From positions 1 through 9,497 of the forward strand of contig DOUO01000134.1 in the NCBI GenBank assembly GCA_003520555.1: a stretch of DNA of 9,497 bases, written 5' to 3'. The number at the start of each line of letters is the position of its first letter. Position 1 is the stretch's first letter. The notes under the pieces were generated by a model. The model did not search any database. It saw nothing but the letters and a program-made list of their open reading frames with translations, and was not told the origin of the DNA. Below are positions 1 through 5,957 of this stretch, piece after piece. Source of the stretch: Oscillospiraceae bacterium (GTDB taxonomy: Bacteria; Bacillota; Clostridia; Oscillospirales; Acutalibacteraceae). The translations under genes and the position numbers were made by a program.

Positions 1-39
1 ACTTCTTACACAGGTTACTGGGTAGGCACTACAGCATAA
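1..39 (+). CDS. 3' end of an unidentified + strand gene (partial)
   Basis: The first 36 bases read as 12 codons (TSYTGYWVGTTA) followed by tandem stops TAA TAA at 37-42. The gene begins outside the window. The reading is supported mainly by position: a good + strand terminator follows about 30 bases after the stop. The residues are aromatic and Gly/Thr rich, as in the tail of many secreted or cell-wall proteins, but twelve residues do not allow a family call. Confidence 0.4.
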   Translation, partial: TSYTGYWVGTTA

Positions 40-73
40 TAATCAGTATAATAACTGACAGTAAACAAAAATC

Positions 74-104
74 CCGGCGTCGATATAATCGGCGCCGGTT
101 TTGT
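74..104 (+). terminator. Intrinsic terminator of the leftmost + strand gene
   Basis: The arms CCGGCGTCGA (74-83) and TCGGCGCCGG (89-98) form a 10-bp stem with one G-U pair and a TATAA loop. The stem is followed by TTTTGTTATT. It lies directly after the stop codons at 37-42, so it fits termination of the gene that enters from the left edge. Confidence 0.85.
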
Positions 105-163
105 TATTAATACTATTATCTGTTAAAACACAAAGTCTGCTTTTTAATGAAGATTGATATAAC

Positions 164-203
164 CAAAAACCTCCTGCGGCAGATTTTGCTCTGCCACGGG
201 AGG
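164..203 (-). terminator. Strong terminator of the activase operon, bidirectional in form
   Basis: The two 14-nt arms at 170-183 and 190-203 pair almost fully, with one mismatch and one G-U, around a 6-nt loop. On the - strand the stem is followed by TTTTTGG (164-169 as A's on +). On the + strand it is followed by CGTG and six T's, so it could also stop transcripts from the left. It begins about 20 bases after the stop codon of the 429-residue activase subunit gene. Confidence 0.9.
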
Positions 204-224
204 CGTGTTTTTTATCGGGATTAT

Positions 225-1514
225 TTACCGAACCTGTCCGGCGTCAATTTTTTTCTGCAATTCTTCCTTTGCAACCGCAAGCATAAGCTTTATACGGTTT
301 TCCTGGTTAACCTTGGGAGCGCCGGGGTCGTAGTCAATTGTGACGATATTGGCGTTGGGCATAACCTCTTTGATTTTGCGGATTGCGCCCTTGCCGTTTA
401 TGTGATTCGGCAAACAGCCGAACGGCTGGGTGCATACGATGTTTTCATAACCTGTTTCCGCAAGCTCAAGCATTTCGGCGGTGAGCAGCCAGCCCTCGCC
501 CATTTTGCTGCCGTAACCTATTACGCCCTTAACAAGCTCCTTTGTGTGCGCGTACTTGTGAGGCGGAACAAAGTTAAATCGCTCGGCGGCCTCAATCATC
601 AAAGTTTCAAGCTTGGTTACATAATCAAGCAGGCGTTTGCAAAACTCGTACTTAAGGCGGTTTCCGCCGAACATCTTGTAGTCCTCAATGCGGTTGTCAA
701 CCTTGAACGAAGCAAAGCCCATCATGCCCGGAACGCAAACCTCGCAGTCCTGCTCGGCAAGGAAATCCTCAAGTCCGTTGTTTGCCATTTTTGAATATTT
801 AACGTAAATTTCACCGACTATGCCGACCTTAACCTTGGGAGTTTTGTTGAGCTGAATCTTTGAAAAATCCTTGGTGAGCTTGTGGAGGTTTTCATCAATT
901 TCCTCAAGCGTGTAGCCTCTGCCCTCAATGAGCATGTTGGAAACGCGCTCGCTCCAGGTCTGCACAAGCTTCATGCTTTCGCCCTTGTTAACCTCATAGG
1001 GCTTTGTCTGGTTTGAAAGCAGCATAAGCTGGTCGCCGTACACCAAGCCGCCCACAAAGCGGCGGATAAGCGGAAGCGTAAGTGAAAATCCGGGGTTTTT
1101 CTCCATTCCGAATGACAGTGAAATTACGGGTACAAACTCAAATCCCGCTTTTTTAAGCGCCTTTCTTAGCAGGAAGATGTAGTTTGACGCGCGGCAGCCG
1201 CCGCCTGTTTGAGTAATCATAAGGGCAACCTTGTGCACGTCGTATTTTCCGCTTTGAAGCGCGTGAATAAACTGTCCGATTACCAAAAGCGCGGGATAGC
1301 AGGTATCGTTATGAACATATTTTAAACCCGTCTGGGCAATTTCCGGACCCGTGGTTTCAAGCAAATCCGCCTTGTAGCCGTAATGTACAAACACGTTTTT
1401 CAATATATTGAAATGAATCGGCGACATATTGGGCATAAGGATTGTATATTCCCTTTTCATCTGCTTTGTAAAAATCAGACGGTCGGTTTTTTTGTCGTAT
1501 TTTAATTCTGCCAT
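225..1514 (-). CDS. 2-hydroxyacyl-CoA dehydratase activase-related protein, C-terminal piece (HgdB-like)
   Basis: This 429-residue protein matches the C-terminal third of the very large (about 1,400 residue) BadF/DUF2229/HgdB-like fusion proteins of anaerobes. Visible hallmarks are a TILMPNMSPIHF segment (24-35), HNDTCYPA with Cys72, TQTGGGCRASNY with Cys107 (101-112), Cys257 and Cys260, and a CTQPFGCLPNHINGKG block with Cys361 and Cys367 (361-376). The cysteines could bind an iron-sulfur cluster, as in the dehydratase subunits HgdB and FldC; that role is inferred from the family. The start at 1514 is supported by AAAGGA about 8 bases upstream. The gene lies 26 bases after the stop of the 967-residue subunit and in another frame, so the two are almost surely co-transcribed. 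The protein is expected to be soluble and oxygen sensitive. The natural substrate of this large subgroup is not established, so I give no gene symbol. Confidence 0.88.
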   Translation of the reverse strand: MAELKYDKKTDRLIFTKQMKREYTILMPNMSPIHFNILKNVFVHYGYKADLLETTGPEIAQTGLKYVHNDTCYPALLVIGQFIHALQSGKYDVHKVALMITQTGGGCRASNYIFLLRKALKKAGFEFVPVISLSFGMEKNPGFSLTLPLIRRFVGGLVYGDQLMLLSNQTKPYEVNKGESMKLVQTWSERVSNMLIEGRGYTLEEIDENLHKLTKDFSKIQLNKTPKVKVGIVGEIYVKYSKMANNGLEDFLAEQDCEVCVPGMMGFASFKVDNRIEDYKMFGGNRLKYEFCKRLLDYVTKLETLMIEAAERFNFVPPHKYAHTKELVKGVIGYGSKMGEGWLLTAEMLELAETGYENIVCTQPFGCLPNHINGKGAIRKIKEVMPNANIVTIDYDPGAPKVNQENRIKLMLAVAKEELQKKIDAGQVR

Positions 1515-1540
1515 AGCGCGTTCCTTTCGCCACTCCCCGT

Positions 1541-4444
1541 TTAATCGTTATCAATTGCGGCAAGCAAGCTTCTTATGCGAATCTTGACCGCTCCGAGGTT
1601 GGTGATTTCATCAATTTTTATCTGTGTATAAATTTTGTTCTTTGACTCAAGAATTTCGCGAACCTCGTCGGTGGTAATTGCGTCAACACCGCAGCCGAAG
1701 GATACAAGCTGTACAAGCTCCATATCCTTGCGCGTGGTAACGTATTTTGCCGCCGCGTACAGGCGCGAATGGTATGTCCACTGATTGAGCACATGCGTCG
1801 GGAATTTGTCCACCCGTGAGGACACAACGTCCTCGCTGACGATTGCCACGTTGAAGCTTGCGATAAGCTTGTCAATTCCGTGGTTGATTTCAGGGTCAAT
1901 ATGATAAGGTCTGCCGGCAAGCACAAAAATCTTTTTGCCTTCCTTTTCAGCCCTCGCAATTATTTCATCGCCCTTTTTCTGAACCTTCTGTCTGTATTTA
2001 TCCTGCTCCTCGTACGCCTTTTTCGCGGCTATTCTGACCTCGTTTAAGGTTAAATCGGGGAAGTAGAATGAAAGGCGTTCATAAGCCTTTTTCGGAAAGT
2101 CCTTCGGACGGTGAATTCCGAAATATTCCTTGATAAAGTGAACCTTTTTGATATCCTTCATGTTATTGTTGATAACCTCGGGATAATACGCGACAACGGG
2201 ACAGTTGTAATGGTTGTCGCCCAGGTGCTCGTCAAAATTATAGGAAAGACAGGGGTAAAAAATTGTCTTTGCGCCCTCGTCAATCAAGGTCTGTATATGA
2301 CCGTGCATAAGCTTTGCCGGGAAGCAGACGGTGTCGCTGGGGATGGTCTGCTGACCGCGCTGGTACAGCTTGCGGCTTGAAAACGGTGATTTGAACACTT
2401 CAAACTTAAGCTCCGTAAAGAAGCGGTACCAAAACGGATAAAGCTCGAACATATTGAGTCCCATGGGAATTCCGAGCTTTCCGCGCAAGCCCTCGACCGG
2501 CTTGTAGGAGTTTAGCAGGCTGAGCTTGTATTCATACATATTCATGCCTGTTGCCGGCGCTTTTCTGGTGATTGGGCGTTCACAGCGGTTGCCTGCGATA
2601 AATCGTCTGCCGCCGCCGAAGGAGTTTATTGTAAGGCGGCAGTTGTTTGAGCACATGCCGCAGTTTGTTACCTTTATTTCGTGGATAAAGTTTTGGAGGT
2701 CGTCGCTGTTTGAAATACTGCTTTTGCCGCTGCCCTTTGATTTTTTCATTGAGTACAGCGCGGCGCCGTAGGCTCCCATAAGTCCGGCAATGTTGGGACG
2801 TACAACCTCAACGCCCATTTCCTGTTCAAAGGAACGCAGCACGGCGTCGTTCAGGAATGTTCCGCCCTGAACCACAACGCGCCTGCCGAGCTCGTCGGGA
2901 CTTGACGCGCGGATAACCTTATACAGCGCGTTTTTGACAACGCTGAGCGAAAGTCCGGCGGAGATATCCTCAATTGTAGCTCCGTCCTTTTGCGCCTGCT
3001 TAACCGAGGAGTTCATGAACACGGTGCAGCGTGAACCGAGGTCAACGGGACGCTTGGCAAAAAGACCGAGCTTTGAAAATTCCTCAATTTCATATCCGAG
3101 GGCGTTTGCGAAGGTCTGCAAAAAGCTGCCGCAGCCCGACGAGCACGCCTCGTTCAAGAAGATGTTGTCAATTGCTCCGTTGTGAATTTTGAAGCATTTA
3201 ATGTCCTGGCCGCCGATGTCAATGATAAACTCAACGTCAGGCATAAAATATTTTGCGGCGGTGAAGTGCGCAATTGTTTCAACAACGCCGTAGTCAACTC
3301 CGAACGCGTTTTTGATAATGTCCTCGCCGTAACCCGTTACGGCAGAGGATACAACGTTGATTTCCGGGTTGATTTCATAAATTTCCTCAAGAAACGCCTT
3401 GATAATTTCAACGGGATTTCCCTTTGAGGGCAGGTATTTTGAGTAAAGCAGCTCACCGTCGGAATTGAGCACAACTCCCTTTACGGTTGTTGAGCCTGCG
3501 TCCATGCCTATGTACGCCTTGCCCTTGTAACCGTGAAGCTCCTTCTGCTTAACGTCGGCCTTGGCGTGACGCGCCTTAAAGCTTTCGTACTCCGCTTCGT
3601 TTTCAAAAAGCGGAGGATTAAACGCGAAATTGCCCGAACCGCGGTAATTTTTTACCTTCTCGATAACCTCGTCAAAATCAATTGTGTTTTCGGCGCACAA
3701 AGCCGCGCCGCAGGCTACGTAATAAAGCGAGTTTTCGGGGCAGATGCCCTTTGTGCCGAGGGTGCGGTCAAAACAGTTCCTGAGCTCGCTCATAAATGTA
3801 AGCGGTCCGCCCAGATACACAATTTGACCTTCAATTTCACGGCCTTGGGCAAGTCCGGCTACGGTTTGGCTGACAACGGCGTTGAAAATACTTTCCGCTA
3901 TGTCCGCCTTGCGCGCGCCCTGGTTTAAAAGCGGCTGAATGTCGGTTTTCGCGAAAACGCCGCAGCGCGAGGCTATGGTGTATGTTTTTTCGTGCTGCTT
4001 GGCAAGGTCGTCCAAATCCTCAAGCTCAACGTTTAACAGCGTTGCCATCTGGTCAATAAACGCGCCCGTACCGCCTGCGCAGGTACCGTTCATTCTGACC
4101 TCAAGTCCGCCTGACAGAAACAAAATTTTCGCGTCCTCGCCACCCAGCTCAATTACTACGTCGGTGCCGGGGATAAAGGTATTTGCCGCTATTCTGGTAG
4201 CATAAACCTCCTGCACAAAATCAATTCCGCAGTCCTGAGCAACGCCCATGCCGGCAGAACCCGAAAGCGCCACAGCGGCGTTTTCCACGCCGTCAATCTG
4301 CGTTCTGACCCTTGCGAGGATTTCGGAAATTTTATCCGTTATCTGTGAAAGGTGACGTTCATATGTACTGTAAATCAGCTTGTTTTCGTCGTCAAGCACT
4401 ACGCATTTGATTGTTGTTGAGCCGATGTCAAGTCCTAATTTCAC
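1541..4444 (-). CDS. 2-hydroxyacyl-CoA dehydratase activase-like ATPase with two BadF/HgdC domains and a DUF2229 region
   Basis: This is a 967-residue protein. Domain 1 (about 1-255) is an ASKHA-fold BadF/HgdC ATPase: LDIGSTT near the start, ELGGEDAK (99-106), Cys122 in GTCAGGTGAF and Cys161 in SRCGVFAK. Domain 2 (about 309-565) repeats the plan: MDAGSTT, DIGGQDIK (409-416), Cys434 in EACSSGCG and Cys473 in SRCTVF. In HgdC the two cysteines at these places hold one [4Fe-4S] cluster between two monomers, so the tandem domains may act as an internal pseudo-dimer that uses ATP to push an electron into a partner. A DUF2229-type region follows (about 590-815) with Cys595, 598, 602 and 621, then Cys707 and Cys732, and then an HgdB-like start (838-960, LAGRPYHIDPEINHG, Cys918). 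The start is GTG at 4444, six bases after GGAGG. The partner is probably the product of the next gene; the substrate is unknown. Confidence 0.9.
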   Translation of the reverse strand: MKLGLDIGSTTIKCVVLDDENKLIYSTYERHLSQITDKISEILARVRTQIDGVENAAVALSGSAGMGVAQDCGIDFVQEVYATRIAANTFIPGTDVVIELGGEDAKILFLSGGLEVRMNGTCAGGTGAFIDQMATLLNVELEDLDDLAKQHEKTYTIASRCGVFAKTDIQPLLNQGARKADIAESIFNAVVSQTVAGLAQGREIEGQIVYLGGPLTFMSELRNCFDRTLGTKGICPENSLYYVACGAALCAENTIDFDEVIEKVKNYRGSGNFAFNPPLFENEAEYESFKARHAKADVKQKELHGYKGKAYIGMDAGSTTVKGVVLNSDGELLYSKYLPSKGNPVEIIKAFLEEIYEINPEINVVSSAVTGYGEDIIKNAFGVDYGVVETIAHFTAAKYFMPDVEFIIDIGGQDIKCFKIHNGAIDNIFLNEACSSGCGSFLQTFANALGYEIEEFSKLGLFAKRPVDLGSRCTVFMNSSVKQAQKDGATIEDISAGLSLSVVKNALYKVIRASSPDELGRRVVVQGGTFLNDAVLRSFEQEMGVEVVRPNIAGLMGAYGAALYSMKKSKGSGKSSISNSDDLQNFIHEIKVTNCGMCSNNCRLTINSFGGGRRFIAGNRCERPITRKAPATGMNMYEYKLSLLNSYKPVEGLRGKLGIPMGLNMFELYPFWYRFFTELKFEVFKSPFSSRKLYQRGQQTIPSDTVCFPAKLMHGHIQTLIDEGAKTIFYPCLSYNFDEHLGDNHYNCPVVAYYPEVINNNMKDIKKVHFIKEYFGIHRPKDFPKKAYERLSFYFPDLTLNEVRIAAKKAYEEQDKYRQKVQKKGDEIIARAEKEGKKIFVLAGRPYHIDPEINHGIDKLIASFNVAIVSEDVVSSRVDKFPTHVLNQWTYHSRLYAAAKYVTTRKDMELVQLVSFGCGVDAITTDEVREILESKNKIYTQIKIDEITNLGAVKIRIRSLLAAIDND

Positions 4445-4462
4445 TGTTTGCCTCCGTATGTG

Positions 4463-4503
4463 CGCCGTAAAGCCGTCACGGCGTAAATCAAGCCCGAAAG
4501 GGC
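4463..4503 (-). promoter_or_regulatory. Two hairpins in the 5' leader of the activase operon
   Basis: Between the predicted transcription start (about 4523) and the GGAGG at 4451-4455 the leader is about 80 nt. It holds a GCCC-UUUC-GGGC hairpin (4492-4503) and a 6-bp CGCCGT/ACGGCG stem with a 9-nt loop (4463-4483). Neither is followed by a T run, so they are not terminators. They may protect the mRNA or bind a regulator. I recognise no riboswitch class here. Confidence 0.4.
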
Positions 4504-4529
4504 GTATAAATCCACTTTGTCAATATATT

Positions 4530-4559
4530 ATTATATTACTTTTGTTATTTGTTTGTCAA
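4530..4559 (-). promoter_or_regulatory. Sigma-A type promoter of the activase operon
   Basis: Read on the - strand, TTGACA (4554-4559) is separated by 18 bases from TATAAT (4530-4535). Both hexamers are perfect consensus matches, so basal expression could be strong. No clear operator overlaps it. Confidence 0.85.
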
Positions 4560-4630
4560 TAGAGCTGTTTGTAGGATTTATACGAATATAACGGCGGTTT
4601 TTTGGCAATTCTTCAAAACAATCCTCGTGT

Positions 4631-4680
4631 AAAAAAAGCGTTCCGCAAGAAAATCGAAAATATTTTCGAACAAGCGGAGC
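4631..4680. repeat. Large interrupted inverted repeat in the spacer
   Basis: A perfect 16-bp palindrome, TCGAAAATATTTTCGA (4654-4669), is nested inside outer arms GTTCCGC (4640-4646) and GCGGAGC (4674-4680), which pair with one G-U in RNA. On the - strand the structure is followed by GC and a run of seven T's (4631-4637), so it has the form of an intrinsic terminator or the 3' end of a small RNA. No - strand gene ends directly before it. It could also be a DNA binding site upstream of the + strand promoter. The rest of the spacer 4560-4730 shows no gene. Confidence 0.5.
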
Positions 4681-4682
4681 AT

Positions 4683-4700
4683 TGTCCGTTTTAACGGACA
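4683..4700. promoter_or_regulatory. 18-bp palindrome, candidate operator of the small + strand gene
   Basis: TGTCCGTT, TT, AACGGACA form two perfect 8-bp arms with a 2-bp centre. The palindrome covers the place where the -35 element of the TATAAT at 4711-4716 should be. This position suits binding by a dimeric repressor or an activator that replaces a poor -35. The regulator family cannot be named from the site alone. Confidence 0.5.
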
Positions 4701-4710
4701 CCCGACAGTT

Positions 4711-4716
4711 TATAAT
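4711..4716 (+). promoter_or_regulatory. -10 element of the small + strand gene
   Basis: A perfect TATAAT lies about 50 bases before the ATG at 4767. No good -35 is found at 16-18 bases; the region is occupied by the 18-bp palindrome at 4683-4700. The nearest TTG-like hexamer, TTGTCC at 4682, is 23 bases away, too far for normal spacing. This suggests activator dependence or weak constitutive use. Confidence 0.5.
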
Positions 4717-4766
4717 AAAAGTATAAGGTAATGAAAGTTACATTATTTGACACGGAGGAAGGTAAA

Positions 4767-5078
4767 ATGATTAATTTCAGCATTTTTGTATTCATTATTT
4801 TTGCGGTTTATGAGTCGGCGGCAAACATTGTTTTCGGCAGCGGAAGAAAAAAATACCGCGCGCGAAGAAGGCGCAGGGCATACGCCGCGGCGGCAAAGCG
4901 CAGCAGACAGCAGGTGGTTTTGTACAAGCCTCAACCACGCAAAAGTACTAAAAAAGCGCGGAAGCACAAGGCTCCGCGCTCTTTGTTATATTTGAAATGT
5001 AATTGCGGGAACAGACGCGCAAATCCGTCATCATCCCGCGTTTGCGATTTTTATTCCTCCAAAGCCACAATCGCCTGA
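4767..5078 (+). CDS. Small membrane-anchored, highly basic protein of unknown function
   Basis: The 103-residue product starts with one hydrophobic segment (residues 2-23, FSIFVFIIFAVYESAANIVF with a buried Glu15). A very basic stretch follows (GRKKYRARRRRRAYAAAAKR, about 27-46), then a Lys/Arg/Pro-rich tail. I recognise no family. The start at 4767 is chosen over the in-frame ATG at 4731 because GGAGGAAGG (4754-4762) lies four bases before it, while nothing good precedes 4731. The first 60 or so codons look like real coding sequence. The tail is doubtful: the frame runs through the terminator hairpin at 4951-4984 and 28 bases into the convergent C39-like gene. In the frame shifted by two bases a TAA stands at 4949-4951, just before the hairpin, so a frameshift, old or technical, is possible. 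Confidence 0.5.
   Translation: MINFSIFVFIIFAVYESAANIVFGSGRKKYRARRRRRAYAAAAKRSRQQVVLYKPQPRKSTKKARKHKAPRSLLYLKCNCGNRRANPSSSRVCDFYSSKATIA
4951..4984. terminator. Bidirectional terminator between convergent genes
   Basis: AGCGCGGA (4955-4962) and TCCGCGCT (4973-4980) form an 8-bp stem. On the - strand it is followed by a run of six T's, an excellent terminator for the C39-like gene that ends at 5051. On the + strand it is followed by CTTTGTTATATTT, a weaker T tract that could serve the small + strand gene. Confidence 0.85.
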
Positions 5079-5878
5079 GAGCCGAGCTCCTTAAAACGCT
5101 GTTCGGCAAGCTTCTTTTCAAAATGCGAAACCTTGCCGGCAACGGAGTCCGCCATAAGGTAATCCTTTTGGTCATAACCGATAAGCACCATGCAGTGCTC
5201 GTTTTGCAGCCATGTAAAGGTGTCGCCCTTTTTTGTCTTGGCGTTTTCGTCAACAAAATCCACAACCCACGAAGCCTTTTCATAAGGCTCCTGCATATAT
5301 GTGGTTGCCCAAACCATAACCGCGGTGCCGTTTTTGACATATTTTTGGCAAAGGCTTTCAAGGGTTTCGCCCACAACCGAGGTCGCCTTAAGCTTGGACT
5401 TTTTTGCCTCAAAAAACTTGTTCATTGACTTTGCCATGGCCGGGGAGTAAATGCCGTAACCGTTTTCAACCGTGCCGGCAAACGCCGAATACATATCCGG
5501 GCCGAAACGCGTTCCGTCCGCTCCGTAGGAAATCGGAGAGCAGATTAAGTAATTTTCGGAGAAATCAAACTCGTCCGTATCAAAGCCGAGGCTTTTAAGC
5601 AGCATGGTACAGGCGTATGTTTCGCAGCCTGCCTTAAGCTCATTTTGCGAAACAATGGGAACGCCCTGTATTTGAAAGGATACGGGTTCGGTGGTCGCCT
5701 GAGTGACCGCCTGAGGCTGAGCCTCAACGGGCTTGGGCTTTGGCTTCGGAGCAAGCGGCGCAACTCCGATAATTATCAAAAGTACCGCTATAACAACAGC
5801 CGAAACGGTTAAAAACCCCGCCATCGAACCGCCTTTTCTTTTGTTTCTGCGGCGTTTTCTTCGTCTGTCCTCGCTCAT
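5051..5878 (-). CDS. Membrane-anchored C39-like (papain-fold) protein
   Basis: This 275-residue protein has a very basic N-terminus (residues 4-16), one membrane segment (about 20-41) and a Pro/Lys-rich linker (41-66), so its main domain should face outside the membrane. The domain (67-275) matches the Peptidase_C39_2 type: VPIVSQNE, then Cys85 in AGCETYACTMLLKSLGF, His228 in NEHCMVLIGYD and Asp244 in YLMADS. These are the expected Cys-His-Asp triad. It is probably a cysteine peptidase acting at the cell surface, but it lacks the ABC transporter parts of bacteriocin C39 exporters and its substrate is unknown. The ATG at 5878 is chosen because AAGGGG precedes it at good spacing; an in-frame TTG at 5929 lies within the upstream terminator. 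A TATAAT at 5907-5912 may be its -10, but no -35 is evident, so read-through from mgtE is also possible. Confidence 0.85.
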   Translation of the reverse strand: MSEDRRRKRRRNKRKGGSMAGFLTVSAVVIAVLLIIIGVAPLAPKPKPKPVEAQPQAVTQATTEPVSFQIQGVPIVSQNELKAGCETYACTMLLKSLGFDTDEFDFSENYLICSPISYGADGTRFGPDMYSAFAGTVENGYGIYSPAMAKSMNKFFEAKKSKLKATSVVGETLESLCQKYVKNGTAVMVWATTYMQEPYEKASWVVDFVDENAKTKKGDTFTWLQNEHCMVLIGYDQKDYLMADSVAGKVSHFEKKLAEQRFKELGSQAIVALEE

Positions 5879-5910
5879 TATTCCCCTTCTTTCCGAATAA
5901 AACGGTATTA

Positions 5911-5937
5911 TATATAAAGGAGACCGCAAGGATCTCC
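5911..5937 (-). terminator. Terminator after mgtE
   Basis: On the - strand GGAGATCC and GGTCTCC pair around a TTGC loop with one bulged base (5919-5937), followed by TTTATATATAAT. It begins about 20 bases after the mgtE stop codon. The T tract is interrupted, so some read-through into the C39-like gene is plausible. Confidence 0.7.
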
Positions 5938-5957
5938 CTTAAATAAATATTTTCTTA

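Noticed and set aside
147..794. 215-codon + strand frame opposite the 429-residue activase subunit gene
   Set aside because: It lies over a terminator and a well-supported - strand gene, has no ribosome binding site, and its product has no recognisable domain. It is a shadow of the coding strand.
1357..1563. 68-codon - strand frame bridging the two activase genes
   Set aside because: It overlaps both genes in a third frame and has no ribosome binding site. The downstream gene has its own AAAGGA and ATG, so no bridging peptide is needed.
4541..4559. Rex (redox) operator TTGTTA...TCAA overlapping the activase promoter
   Set aside because: The two halves are not inverted repeats of each other beyond three bases; the match comes from the -35 hexamer and A/T-rich sequence.
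4667..4680. LexA/DinR SOS box (CGAAC half-site)
   Set aside because: Only the left half CGAAC is present; the right half is GGAGC instead of GTTCG, so the operator symmetry is missing.
5879..5929. Longer start (TTG at 5929) for the C39-like gene
   Set aside because: It would begin inside the mgtE terminator hairpin and lacks a ribosome binding site, whereas the ATG at 5878 has one and leads straight into the basic N-terminus and membrane segment.
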